From assembly GCA_964423425.1 (NCBI GenBank), contig CAYRES010000002.1, positions 1-64,000 on the forward strand: 64,000 nucleotides of DNA, read 5' to 3'. Below, in pieces: positions 17,460-26,597 of this stretch (the first letter of the stretch is position 1; each line of letters begins with the position of its first letter). This DNA is from CAYRES01 sp964423425 (lineage in GTDB: Bacteria > Actinomycetota > Thermoleophilia > RBG-16-64-13). A program made the translations under genes and the position numbers. The notes beneath the pieces were generated by a model. That model saw only the letters and a list, made by a program, of their open reading frames with translations. It searched no databases and was not told the origin of the DNA.

Positions 17460-19187
17460 CTACGTGTGTGCGAATGCCTCCCGCTCGTCGGTCAGGCCGA
17501 GAATCTCACCCTCCTCGGATATCCTGACTCCGTAGACCTTCGCTGCCGCTTCGTGGGACACGTACTCGTCGCGCACATCCTCGCGTACCCGCTCGGGATC
17601 GCGCAGGAGGGGATGGCCGTAGCCGCCGCCGCCTGCTGTCAGGTTCTGCACCAATTCGCCTTTCTTCACCGGTGTGCGGTAGGTGCCCACCCATTTCTCC
17701 CTCTCCGTGCCGGGGAAGAGCACGAAGTGGTTGGCTTCCGGTTCAAGACCTTCCTTGAGTGCCCAGGGTCTTGTCTTGGTCTTCTTCATGACGGAGAGTA
17801 CTTCGCCGTCAGTCAGGAAGCGAATATCGCGCCGCAGGCCGACGCCGCCGCGGAAGGTACCGGCACCGCCCGAGTCGGTCACCATCTCCACCCGGTCGAA
17901 GAGCATGGTGGTCTTGGTCTCGAGTACCTCCACGGGGGTGTTGCGCACGATGCTTTCGGAGAGGTGGATGGTGACGTCACAGCCGTCGTGGTCGTGGCTC
18001 GCCCCCCACCCCACCGGGTCGTTGTTGCTGAGGGCAAACATCCGACCGGTGTCGGGATGGTTGCCGATCATCATGAAGCCGGGTACATCGCCGCCGGAGG
18101 AAGCAGCGATCAGTTCGGGCATGCCTTGGGAAGCAGCTTTGAAGAGGAGCTCCAGAGCCACAATACCGGTCCACAGGGTAAAGGTGGCGCTGGGATAGAC
18201 GGCGTGGAAGAGGTTGCCGGGCTCAGCCGTCACGGTGAGCGGCCGGTAGTGGCCGGCGTTGCTGGGCTCGTTGGGAGTGGTGAGTGACTTCAAGAACACC
18301 TTGGCCAGCGCGATGCTCGACCCGAAAGGCATGTTGACCGGCCCCGGCACCGCCGACGAGGAGCCGGTGAAGTCGACATGGACGCCGTCGTCGTCCACCG
18401 TGATGGTGACCTGCATCTTGATGATGTCGTCGGTCACGCCGTCGTCGTCGATATAGTCCACCGCTGTCCACGACCCCTTGGGCAGCTCGGTGAGGGCGTT
18501 ACGCGTGAGGCGCTCGCCATGATCCAGGTACACGGCGATGGCTTCGTTTACGGTGGCGCTGCCGAACTTCTCGAGTATCTGCTGCACGCGGCGCTCGCCG
18601 GTGCGGAGCGAAGCCACCATAGCGTTCATGTCACCGAGCAGGATGTCAGGCATGCGTGAGTTGAAACGCAGTATCTCGACGATTTCGCGGTCGGCCTTGC
18701 CCTCCTTGAAGATGCGGGTGCCCGGCAGGATCAGTCCCTCCTGATGCATATCGGTGGAATCGAGCACGTAGCCGGGGTCTTTGGCGCCCAGATCGATCCA
18801 GTGGGCGCGCACGCAGAGGTAGGCATGGGGACGATCAGCGCCGGGCTCAAACACCGCCGAGAACAGGGTGGCATCGTAGGTGTGGGCGGAGTTCCAGTAG
18901 GGATAGTTCATCATGACGACGTCCCCCGGCCGGATGTTCTCCTCGCCCACGTATTCCACAGCCTTCACGATGCTGTAGTCGTTGGCGCCCAAGAAGGCGG
19001 TGAGGCCGGGTGCCTCGGCGATGAGGTCGAGCTTGCGGTCATACATGGAGATGCCGAAGTCGAGCACATCGTAGATGACCGGGTTGAAGGCGGTGCGGAT
19101 GAGGGTGGCCCGCATCTCCTCGGCGGCGGAGATCAGGTAGTTGCGGATGACCTCCACGGTGACTCCGTCCAGGCGTCGCTCGCTCAT
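17460..19187 (-). CDS. hyuB: Hydantoinase B/oxoprolinase family subunit
   Basis: A 575-residue HyuB-type protein, the partner subunit of HyuA in ATP-dependent N-methylhydantoinase, 5-oxoprolinase and acetone-carboxylase-like enzymes. The family hallmarks are ISAAEEMRATLIRTAFNPVI at the N-terminus, the region GDVVMMNYPYWNSAHTYDATLF, and the glycine-rich GGAGTFRGGVGLRRDIRFL near residue 440. Its length is normal for the family. The ATG overlaps the hyuA stop by four bases (ATGA), so the two chains are made together. It is the last gene of the long leftward operon. Substrate could be a hydantoin, oxoproline-like lactam or a related cyclic amide. Confidence 0.92.
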   Translation of the reverse strand: MSERRLDGVTVEVIRNYLISAAEEMRATLIRTAFNPVIYDVLDFGISMYDRKLDLIAEAPGLTAFLGANDYSIVKAVEYVGEENIRPGDVVMMNYPYWNSAHTYDATLFSAVFEPGADRPHAYLCVRAHWIDLGAKDPGYVLDSTDMHQEGLILPGTRIFKEGKADREIVEILRFNSRMPDILLGDMNAMVASLRTGERRVQQILEKFGSATVNEAIAVYLDHGERLTRNALTELPKGSWTAVDYIDDDGVTDDIIKMQVTITVDDDGVHVDFTGSSSAVPGPVNMPFGSSIALAKVFLKSLTTPNEPSNAGHYRPLTVTAEPGNLFHAVYPSATFTLWTGIVALELLFKAASQGMPELIAASSGGDVPGFMMIGNHPDTGRMFALSNNDPVGWGASHDHDGCDVTIHLSESIVRNTPVEVLETKTTMLFDRVEMVTDSGGAGTFRGGVGLRRDIRFLTDGEVLSVMKKTKTRPWALKEGLEPEANHFVLFPGTEREKWVGTYRTPVKKGELVQNLTAGGGGYGHPLLRDPERVREDVRDEYVSHEAAAKVYGVRISEEGEILGLTDEREAFAHT

Positions 19188-21310
19188 CGGGCGCCTCCTT
19201 CGCTCGGGGTGGGTTGGTCGCCGGCCGCTGCGGGAGTCACGATGAGGTGGCCGAAGTCGTCCACGTGCAGCTCTTGATCCGAGAAGAAGACCGTCGTGGA
19301 GGTACCCTCGTCGATGATGGCCGGGCCAGCGATATGATCGCCGGGTTTCAGCCGGTCGCGGGCATACACGGCAAAATCGGTCATCTCCTCGTGGCTGAAG
19401 CAGTAGGCCCGGCGCGAGGCCATGAACGCCCGCTGTGGGTCGCCGTCACCGGTCGCAAGCCGGGGCAGCTCCGGCTGGGCGAAGCGGCCGATGCCGCGGA
19501 CCCTCAAGGTGAGAATCTCCAACTGCTCCTCCATGGAGTGGCCGTAGCGCGCGTAGTGCATCTCGCCAAAGGCCTGCACGATGTCCTCCCGCGAGGAGAG
19601 GCCGTTGCCCACCTCCACGGCCAGCGTGTGCTCCTGCCCGAGGTAGCGGAGTTCGAGCTGCCTCACCATTACCAGGCCCTCGGGGTTCATGCCCTGGTCG
19701 GTGAGCGAGACAGCTGCCTGCGTCTCCAGGTCGGTGAACATCTCCTCGAGTTGGGCAAGCTCGATGTCGTCGAGGAGGCGCATGATGGTGCGGGAGAAGT
19801 CGTCCACGAGGTCGGTGTGCAGCATCCCCCAGGCGGAGAAAGCCGCAGGCGCGTGGGGGATGATCACCTCTTTGATGCCCATCTCCCGGGCCAAGAAGGG
19901 ACCCACCAGCGGCCCGGCTCCACCGAAGGCCAGCATGGAGAAGGTGCGGGGATCGTGCCCGCGTTCAACCGTGATCTGCCGGAGTGCTCCCACCGTCTTC
20001 ACCAAGAGGATTGAGAAGACACCGGCGGCTGCCTCCACCACGGACAGACTCAGCGGAGAGGCGATCTTGGACTCAAGGGCAGCCCGCGCTCCCTCTGCGT
20101 CGAGAGGAATTTCTCCGTCGAGGAAACGCTGAGCATCGATGTAGCCCAGAGTGACCGCAGCGTCGGTCACGGTCGGCTCGGTGCCGCCGCGCCCGTAACA
20201 GATGGGCCCCGGCTCTGCCCCCGCGCTCTGTGGGCCGACCTTCAACAGGCCTTCGTGCACCCAGGCGATGGACCCGCCACCGGCGCCGATGGTGCGGATG
20301 TCGTAGATAGGAATGAGCAGGGGGTAGTGCTCGAGTTGGGCTTCGTGGGTGGCCACGGCCGCCCCCCGCTCGATGACGCAGGCGTCCAGTGAGGTGCCGC
20401 CTATGTCCATGGAGAGAAGGTCGTCGACCCCGAGAATGGAGGCCAGATGAGCCGCCCCCACGATGCCTCCGGCCGGCCCGGAGAGCACGGTGAAGATGGG
20501 CGTCTGCTTGGCTGCGTCGGAAGTCATACCGCCGCCGCCCGAGCGCATGATGAGGAACCGTCCCCCAAAGCCCCGCTCCGAGAAGGCCTCTTCCAGCTCG
20601 CTTACGTAGCGCTCGAAGATGGGGCGGATGTAGGCATCGAGCACGGTGGTTGAGGTGCGCTCGTATTCCCGGTATTCGCGGCTGATGTCTGTGGACAGGG
20701 AGATGGTGACGTGGGGGAAGGCCGCCCGCAGTATCTCTCCCGCCCGGCGTTCATGGGCGGGGTTGCGGTAGGAATGCAGGAAGCACACAGCGATGGCCTC
20801 CACGCCCTCCCGCTCGATGAGGGTTCGTGCCTGCTGTACCAAGGCTTCCTCATCAAGCTCGGTGAACACCTCTCCCTTGTAGTTCATACGTGCGGGGACC
20901 CCGGCGGTCTGGCGACGCCGCAGGAGCGATGGGGGTCGATCGTACTGGAAGTCGTACATGTGATCGGGGGGAACGTCGCTCCGGCCCATCAAGAAGATGT
21001 CGCGGAAGCCGTCGTTGGTGATGATGCCGGTGCGGGCACCCCTCCGTTCGAGGATGGCGTTGAGTCCCAGGGTGGTGCCGTGGATGAAGAATTCGGTGTT
21101 TGGCAGGTCGGCGCCCAAGCCGGTGACGGCGTTCAGGACGCCCACGTGGGCGCGGCCGGGAGTGGTCGGTGCCTTCTTGAAATCGACCACGCCGGTTGCT
21201 TCGTCCAACTCGATGGCGTCGACGAAGGTTCCTCCGATGTCGACGGCCAGCCGTTTCTTGCCTTGAGTTTCTGCCGTTTTCTCCATACCGGTATCCGCGT
21301 TCCTTCCCAT
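19184..21310 (-). CDS. hyuA: Hydantoinase A/oxoprolinase family subunit
   Basis: A 708-residue HyuA-type subunit with the actin-like ATPase fold. The N-terminal phosphate motif is AVDIGGTFVDAIELD, followed by FFIHGTTLGLNAILERRGA; the second phosphate motif is LLSMDIGGTSLDACVIE; ITVERGHDPRTFSMLAFGGAGP is also typical. The enzyme uses ATP to activate a cyclic amide for hydrolysis, together with HyuB. The ATG at 21310 is the first start that leaves a normal N-terminus; an internal ATG at 21286 is also possible. It follows the amidohydrolase by 44 bases and overlaps hyuB. Confidence 0.93.
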   Translation of the reverse strand: MGRNADTGMEKTAETQGKKRLAVDIGGTFVDAIELDEATGVVDFKKAPTTPGRAHVGVLNAVTGLGADLPNTEFFIHGTTLGLNAILERRGARTGIITNDGFRDIFLMGRSDVPPDHMYDFQYDRPPSLLRRRQTAGVPARMNYKGEVFTELDEEALVQQARTLIEREGVEAIAVCFLHSYRNPAHERRAGEILRAAFPHVTISLSTDISREYREYERTSTTVLDAYIRPIFERYVSELEEAFSERGFGGRFLIMRSGGGGMTSDAAKQTPIFTVLSGPAGGIVGAAHLASILGVDDLLSMDIGGTSLDACVIERGAAVATHEAQLEHYPLLIPIYDIRTIGAGGGSIAWVHEGLLKVGPQSAGAEPGPICYGRGGTEPTVTDAAVTLGYIDAQRFLDGEIPLDAEGARAALESKIASPLSLSVVEAAAGVFSILLVKTVGALRQITVERGHDPRTFSMLAFGGAGPLVGPFLAREMGIKEVIIPHAPAAFSAWGMLHTDLVDDFSRTIMRLLDDIELAQLEEMFTDLETQAAVSLTDQGMNPEGLVMVRQLELRYLGQEHTLAVEVGNGLSSREDIVQAFGEMHYARYGHSMEEQLEILTLRVRGIGRFAQPELPRLATGDGDPQRAFMASRRAYCFSHEEMTDFAVYARDRLKPGDHIAGPAIIDEGTSTTVFFSDQELHVDDFGHLIVTPAAAGDQPTPSEGGAR

Positions 21311-21354
21311 AGTGTCTTCGCCCTGCCCGGCGGCCCCGTGCGAATTGGACTGCC

Positions 21355-22560
21355 TCAGGAGTGGTCGTTGCGTATGATGCGGCCCCCGCTCATCACCATG
21401 AAGATGCTGCGCAGTGCGCGGATGTCCTCCAGTGGGTTCTCCCTGATCGCGATGAGGTCGGCAGCGAGGTCGGCCTCCACCCTCCCCGTCAACTGGTGGA
21501 TGTTGCACAGGCGCGCGGCATCGAGTGTGGAGGCACGGAGCGCCTCGGCGGGAGTGAGGCCGGCCTCCACCAGATTCTCCGCCTCACAGATGGCCATGGG
21601 TGCCCCGGCCGACAGGTCACCCGGGGGAGCGTCGGTGCCGTTGGCGATGTTGACTCCGGCCCTCACGGCTCTCCGTGTGCTCTCCATGTGCTCGTCTGCG
21701 GCATCGAGGGCCTTCGCGATGGTCCACTCCTCGAAACCTTGCCGCCTCATCCACGGTGCCGCGCGGGACACGGTGAGCGTGGGTACGAGCCAGGCATCTG
21801 ATGCGGCGAGACGGGCGGCGGTGGAATCGTCCACCCGGTAGCCGTGCTCGTAGCAGCGAACACCGCCGTCGAGGCCGGCGTTGATGGGGCCCGAATCGCC
21901 GGCGTGAGCGGTCACATAGGTGCCGTGGCTCTCAGCCGCGTACACAGCGGCTGCGATTTCCTCGGGGCTCACCTGAGTGTGCCCGAATTCCTCGTGCTGT
22001 TGGGCGATTCCTCCCGAGAGGAAGATCTTCACGTGGTTGGCGCCGGCGGCCAGCTCGGCGCGGGCGGCCTTGAGGAATTCGGCTGCCCCGTCGGCGACGG
22101 CGCAACCCTGGCCGGCGCCGTGACCGCCCGTGCTGTCGACTCCTCGGCCCGCCGCGACTATGCGAGGGCCTTCGGCCCACCCTCCGGCAATCATGTCCCG
22201 CAACGCGATGTCGATGCGATGGTTCTCGTGGCAGGTGCGCACGGTGGTGACGCCGGCCCGCAGCGCGTCCCCCGCCCGGCGGGCCGCTCTGAGCGCCGTC
22301 TTGCCTGGATGCTCGTGCTCGTCGCTCGCGGAGAAGGGGAACACGATGGAGAGGTGCGTGTGGCAGCTGATTATGCCGGGGGCGAGATATGCGCCCGCCA
22401 GGTCGAGCACCTCCTCTCCTTCCGCGGAGCCCACGCGGGGTGAGACGCGCCCCGCCTCAGGCTCGACCGCCGTGATGCGGCCGTCTTTCACTTCCAAAGC
22501 CGTGTCGGTGAGTATGCGTTCCTGTTCTACGTCGATGACGTGAGCCCGGATCAACCACAT
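21355..22560 (-). CDS. Metal-dependent amidohydrolase (imidazolonepropionase/prolidase-like)
   Basis: A 401-residue TIM-barrel amidohydrolase. The first metal motif is ISCHTHLS near residue 60; later ligands are seen in VTAHAGDSG, YEHGYRVDD and the catalytic aspartate in NGTDAPPGD. Such enzymes hydrolyse cyclic or linear amides, including N-acyl dipeptides and imidazolones. ATG 22560 follows GAGGTGG, whereas a longer reading adds unconserved residues. It sits between the dipeptide-type transporter and hyuAB in the same operon and may act on the same kind of compound as the hydantoinase, either before or after ring opening. A strong hairpin separates it from the upstream ATPase gene. Confidence 0.88.
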   Translation of the reverse strand: MWLIRAHVIDVEQERILTDTALEVKDGRITAVEPEAGRVSPRVGSAEGEEVLDLAGAYLAPGIISCHTHLSIVFPFSASDEHEHPGKTALRAARRAGDALRAGVTTVRTCHENHRIDIALRDMIAGGWAEGPRIVAAGRGVDSTGGHGAGQGCAVADGAAEFLKAARAELAAGANHVKIFLSGGIAQQHEEFGHTQVSPEEIAAAVYAAESHGTYVTAHAGDSGPINAGLDGGVRCYEHGYRVDDSTAARLAASDAWLVPTLTVSRAAPWMRRQGFEEWTIAKALDAADEHMESTRRAVRAGVNIANGTDAPPGDLSAGAPMAICEAENLVEAGLTPAEALRASTLDAARLCNIHQLTGRVEADLAADLIAIRENPLEDIRALRSIFMVMSGGRIIRNDHS

Positions 22561-22576
22561 GTCGTCCACCTCGCAG

Positions 22577-22611
22577 GGGGCGCCGGTGCGGCAGTGCCGC
22601 ACCGGCGCCCC
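22577..22611 (-). promoter_or_regulatory. Perfect 16-bp intercistronic hairpin
   Basis: GGGGCGCCGGTGCGGC pairs perfectly with GCCGCACCGGCGCCCC around a three-base loop, in the 52-base space between the transporter ATPase stop and the amidohydrolase start. There is no U-run, so it is more likely an RNA-stability or partial-termination element that sets the ratio of transporter to enzyme transcripts than a full terminator. Confidence 0.6.
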
Positions 22612-22612
22612 G

Positions 22613-23569
22613 TCAGTCGTCTCTGATCTCCGGAATACGGCTGCAGGCCGCCCGGTGTCCTCCTCCGAAATCGATGAGCCCGTGTTCTTCAGCGCTGCAG
22701 TCCGCTGCGGCGTAGGGGCAGCGTGGCACCAGGGAGCAGCCGGTGGAAGCGTCGGCTTCGTCCAGGTCCCTCGATAGCTCCAGCGGCCGGGCGATACAGG
22801 CTCCGTGCAGGCTATGAACACTGGAGAGGAGGGCCCGTGTGTAAGGGTGCAGCGGGTTGGAGAACAGCTCCTTCGTGGGGCCTTCTTCCAAGATCTCTCC
22901 CAGGTACATGACTGCCACGCGGTCGCAAATGCCCCTCACCGTGCCCAGGTCGTGGGAGATGTAGACATAGGCACGCCTGCCGTCTTCAGTAAGCGACCGG
23001 ATGAGCTCGAGCAGCTGGGCCTGTACCGACACGTCGAGAGCCGAGGTCGGTTCGTCGAACACCACAAGTTCCGGGTCGAGCACCAGGGCACGTGCCAATC
23101 CCACCCGCTGGGCCTGGCCTCCGGACAGTTCGTGGGGACGGCGCGAGCGGAGGGTTGGGTCGAGTCCCATCTGCCGGAGCGCTGCGTCGATGCGGTCGGC
23201 GGCCTCGCTGCCCCGGACTCTGGTGAGCTTCAGGGAGTCGGCCAGTGTCTGGGCCACCGTGCGCCGAGGATTGAGGGAGTCGATGGGGTCTTGAAACACC
23301 ATCTGCATGCGCCGACGCAGACTGCGCATAGCCCCGCTCTTGAGCTTTGAGAGATCCCGCCCGTCGAAGGTGACCGATCCTGCCGCCGGCCTGATCAGGT
23401 TGAGCGCCGCCTTGGCCAGCGTGCTCTTGCCCGAGCCGCTCTCTCCCACCACGCCCACGGTCTCTCCCCGGTTCACGTGGAGGTCAATACCCCGGAGCGC
23501 ACGATGGCCGCCCCGGGTAAAGCGGGATTTGTACACTATCTCGAGATTAGTGATGTCGAGCAGCGGCAT
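22613..23569 (-). CDS. Dipeptide/oligopeptide ABC transporter ATPase (DppF type)
   Basis: A 318-residue ATPase. Walker A is GESGSGKST, the signature LSGGQAQRVGLARALV, Walker B VVFDEPTSALDVS. A C-terminal cysteine-containing segment (CSLVPRCPYAAADC) is the iron-sulfur-like oligopeptide-transporter domain. ATG 23569 starts 23 bases inside the previous ATPase gene. It completes the five-gene transporter whose other parts lie upstream. Confidence 0.93.
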   Translation of the reverse strand: MPLLDITNLEIVYKSRFTRGGHRALRGIDLHVNRGETVGVVGESGSGKSTLAKAALNLIRPAAGSVTFDGRDLSKLKSGAMRSLRRRMQMVFQDPIDSLNPRRTVAQTLADSLKLTRVRGSEAADRIDAALRQMGLDPTLRSRRPHELSGGQAQRVGLARALVLDPELVVFDEPTSALDVSVQAQLLELIRSLTEDGRRAYVYISHDLGTVRGICDRVAVMYLGEILEEGPTKELFSNPLHPYTRALLSSVHSLHGACIARPLELSRDLDEADASTGCSLVPRCPYAAADCSAEEHGLIDFGGGHRAACSRIPEIRDD

Positions 23570-24647
23570 GAGAATCGGCCTCGATCTCTTCGGCGAAGAA
23601 GCAGGCCGCCCGGTGGGCGGAGGCGACCGCGGTGTCAGGAGGGACCTCGCTTCGGCATCTATCCTCCGCCATGGTGCAGCGAGGGGCGAAGGGGCAGTTC
23701 GAAGGAGGTTCGCGCAGCGTGGGCATGGTGCCGGGGATGGCCCGCACGGGCATGCCGGACACATCCGGTACGGCGTCGAGCAGCGCTCGGGTGTAGGGGT
23801 GGGCGCTCCGGCAGATGACGGCCTCGACCTCCCCCTCTTCGATGATCTGGCCTGCGTAAAGGACTGCGATGCGATCACAGGAGGCGGCGAGGGCGGCCAG
23901 ATCGTGGGAAATGATCATCACCGCCCGCCCCTGCTCGGTTGCCGCCGCCCGAATCAGGGCGAGTATCTCCTGGGTGAGGGTGACATCAAGGCCCGTGGTC
24001 GGCTCATCAGCGATGAGCATCTTGGGTGAGCAGGCCAGAGATAATCCGATCATCACCCGTTGGCACATACCCCCGGACAGCTCGTGGGGGTAGGTGCGGA
24101 GGCGCTTCTTCGGGCTGCGGATGCCCACGGACTCCAGCATGGCAAGCGCTTCTCTCTCTGCCGCAGCGCCTCGGAGCCCGCGGTGGGTACTCAGGCGGTC
24201 GGAGAGTTGGCTGCCCACTCTCCGTGTCGGGTTGAGGGCGTCGCGTGGGTTCTGGAAGCAAAGGGCGACGCTCCCACCGTGATGGCGGCGGAGATCGACG
24301 TCCCTCATGGTGAGCACATTCCTGCCTTCGAAAAGGACCTCGCCCGACGTGAGGGAGCCTTCGGGAAGAATGCCTACCACGGCCTTGGCAAGCGTACTCT
24401 TGCCTCCTCCACTCTCTCCGACGACGCCGAGCACCTCACCGGGAGCAAGGCGCAGATTCACGGCGCTGAGCGCCGCCACTCGCTCTTCGGGCCTGCCGAG
24501 AAGCACCGAAAGATTGTGCACCTCGAGGAGGTGGCCGCCGAGTCCAGTCGATGACCCGGTGTCTATGGTCATGGCTGCGTCCATCGAGCCGGCGGGTGTG
24601 TGTTCGCGGGTCTGCGGCATGTGCTCTCTCGGGTCGGTCTTCTCCAT
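23547..24647 (-). CDS. Dipeptide/oligopeptide ABC transporter ATPase (DppD type)
   Basis: A 366-residue ATPase. Walker A is GESGGGKST, the signature LSGGMCQRVMIGLSLAC, Walker B MLIADEPTTGLDVT, and the C-terminal motif CPFAPRCTMAEDRC is the usual oligopeptide-transporter extension. I take ATG 24647, 14 bases after the permease stop; this leaves about 40 unconserved N-terminal residues, so a later ATG at 24620, 24584 or 24572 is possible. It pairs with the DppF-type ATPase it overlaps. Confidence 0.92.
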   Translation of the reverse strand: MEKTDPREHMPQTREHTPAGSMDAAMTIDTGSSTGLGGHLLEVHNLSVLLGRPEERVAALSAVNLRLAPGEVLGVVGESGGGKSTLAKAVVGILPEGSLTSGEVLFEGRNVLTMRDVDLRRHHGGSVALCFQNPRDALNPTRRVGSQLSDRLSTHRGLRGAAAEREALAMLESVGIRSPKKRLRTYPHELSGGMCQRVMIGLSLACSPKMLIADEPTTGLDVTLTQEILALIRAAATEQGRAVMIISHDLAALAASCDRIAVLYAGQIIEEGEVEAVICRSAHPYTRALLDAVPDVSGMPVRAIPGTMPTLREPPSNCPFAPRCTMAEDRCRSEVPPDTAVASAHRAACFFAEEIEADSHAAARHH

Positions 24648-24661
24648 GGTCGCGTGACCGC

Positions 24662-25531
24662 CTACTTCCGCGCGAACAGGTCGCGCAGGCCTTCGCCGGT
24701 GAGGTTGAATGACAGCACGGTGAGGAACAGAGCCACGCCGGGGAAGACCGAGGTCCACCAGCGCCCCGCAACCACATCTCCTGCCCCGGTACTTATCATG
24801 GCGCCCCACTCTGCAGTGGGAACCGGTACGCCGAGGCCGAGGAAGGACAGGCCCGCCACGGTCAGTATGGCCCACCCGCAGTTGAGCGGCGCGATCACGA
24901 GTATGGGATTCAGGCAGTTCGGAACCACCTGCCTGAAGAGTATCTCTCCCTGCCCCAGACCGGCACAGCGGGCCGCCTCCACGAAGGAGCGCTCCCGGAC
25001 GGCGATCACCTCGCTTCGCATGAGGCGGATGTAGGGAGGGATGTTGACAATGGCCACGACGATGGCGAGGTTTCTCACCCCGGGACCCAACACCGCCGCC
25101 ACGGCAAGAGCCAACACGAAGGAAGGGAAGGCCTGAAATATGTCGGTGATGCGCATGGTTATCTCGTCGAACCAGCCTCCTATGAAGCCGGTGATGGCGC
25201 CGATGGTCCCCCCGATGAGTACCGCGATCGACACCGCCACCAAGGCGATGGTGATGTCGATGCGCGCCCCATGGGCGATACGTGACCATATGTCCATGCC
25301 GTTGCGGTCGGTGCCCATGAGATGGGTGGACGAGGGTGGTGCGAGTATGTTGTCGAAGTCGATCTCTTCCGGCCCCCAGGGCGAGAGAAGGGGCGCGAAG
25401 ACGGCCATGAGGATCACGAGCACAAGAATGATGACACCGACCAGCATCAACTTGGATTGGGCCGGTGCGAAGCGCTTTCTACCGGCGAGCGGAACGGTCA
25501 GGGCGTCGCCCATGGGAGTGATATCGGCCAT
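24662..25531 (-). CDS. Dipeptide ABC transporter permease (DppC type)
   Basis: A 289-residue inner-membrane permease. The first helix is LMLVGVIILVLVILMAVFAP, followed by the periplasmic motif MGTDRNGMDIWSRIAHGARI; EAARCAGLGQGEILFRQVVP is the EAA loop that contacts the ATPases. The ATG at 25531 shares one base with the DppB-type stop codon (TGATG), which fixes the start. It acts as a heterodimer with the upstream permease. Confidence 0.93.
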   Translation of the reverse strand: MADITPMGDALTVPLAGRKRFAPAQSKLMLVGVIILVLVILMAVFAPLLSPWGPEEIDFDNILAPPSSTHLMGTDRNGMDIWSRIAHGARIDITIALVAVSIAVLIGGTIGAITGFIGGWFDEITMRITDIFQAFPSFVLALAVAAVLGPGVRNLAIVVAIVNIPPYIRLMRSEVIAVRERSFVEAARCAGLGQGEILFRQVVPNCLNPILVIAPLNCGWAILTVAGLSFLGLGVPVPTAEWGAMISTGAGDVVAGRWWTSVFPGVALFLTVLSFNLTGEGLRDLFARK

Positions 25532-26493
25532 CAGAGCCTCACCCTCGGATCGAGTAGGGCGTGCAGTATGTCGGCGAGCAGGAATATGAGCACGTAGAAC
25601 GTGGCTACCACGATGACGAAGGCTTGAATCACGGGGTAGTCGCGGAAGAGCAAGCCGCGCAGGGCCCACTGGCCGAACCCCTGCCAGGCGAACACGTACT
25701 CGATCATGATGGCGCCGCCGAGCAGGTACCCATACACAAGGGCGGCCAGGGTGGGGAGACCGGCCAGGGAGGGGCGGGCGAGGTAACTGCGCCACAATCT
25801 CCTCCTGGGGACGCCGTGGGCTACAGCGCAACGGTAGGCATTTGACTGCAGGACGTCGAGGGCGCTGACGCGCACGCTCCTCATCATGGGGCCCATGATG
25901 ACAATGGCCAGCGTGATGACGGGAAGGGCCAAGTGGCTCAAAGCCGAGCGCAGTGCGGCCCAGTTGGCAGTGAGCAGAGAATCGATCACTGCAAACCCGG
26001 TGATCTGCTGAAGCGTGATGCCCACTCCCAGGCGACCGCTCGGCACGGGCGCCCAGCCCAATAGATAGTAGAAGAAGAAGATGAAGAGAATGCCGAGCCA
26101 GAACTCAGGGAGTGAGGTGCCGAACAGGGCCGCCACCCGGCTCACATGGTCAGGTAGCTTGCCCGCCTTGAGCGCCGCGACGAGTCCGAGCGAGACGGCT
26201 ACGAGCAGGGCCAGCAGCAGGGCGAAGGTGGTCAGTTCCAGTGTGGCGGGAATACGTTGGAGCATCTCAGTGGTGACCGAGCCGCCGGTCTGGAAGGACC
26301 GGCCGAAATCTCCCTGCAGAACCCCCCACATGTAGATTCCGTATTGGACGACTATGGGGCGATCGAGTCCGAAGCGTTCCCGTGCCGCCTCGATATCGGC
26401 CTGGGTGGCCGTTTCTGGAACCACGGTACGGACCGGGTCACCGGGGAGCACCCTGATGAGTGCGAACACCAGGATGCTCACCCCGATGAGCAC
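25531..26493 (-). CDS. Dipeptide ABC transporter permease (DppB type), start uncertain
   Basis: A permease of at least 320 residues with the DppB pattern: IRVLPGDPVRTVVP after the first helix and QYGIYMWGVLQGDFGRSF in the periplasmic domain. The GTG at 26493 is the first ordinary start codon in frame but begins inside the first membrane helix; the frame stays open upstream and encodes a very family-like N-terminus (KLFLYALRRFALLIPV). In that extension the only possible initiators are CTG (26541, 26535) or other rare codons; AGGAA lies six bases before the CTG at 26535. The real protein is therefore probably about 14-16 residues longer than the GTG version. Confidence 0.88.
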   Translation of the reverse strand: MLIGVSILVFALIRVLPGDPVRTVVPETATQADIEAARERFGLDRPIVVQYGIYMWGVLQGDFGRSFQTGGSVTTEMLQRIPATLELTTFALLLALLVAVSLGLVAALKAGKLPDHVSRVAALFGTSLPEFWLGILFIFFFYYLLGWAPVPSGRLGVGITLQQITGFAVIDSLLTANWAALRSALSHLALPVITLAIVIMGPMMRSVRVSALDVLQSNAYRCAVAHGVPRRRLWRSYLARPSLAGLPTLAALVYGYLLGGAIMIEYVFAWQGFGQWALRGLLFRDYPVIQAFVIVVATFYVLIFLLADILHALLDPRVRL

Positions 26494-26597
26494 CGGAATC
26501 AGGAGGGCGAACCTCCTTAAGGCGTACAGGAACAGTTTCAGTTCCTATACCCCCGGCGTGTGTTGGTTTTCACAATGGGGAGATGCATGTGCGGTGA

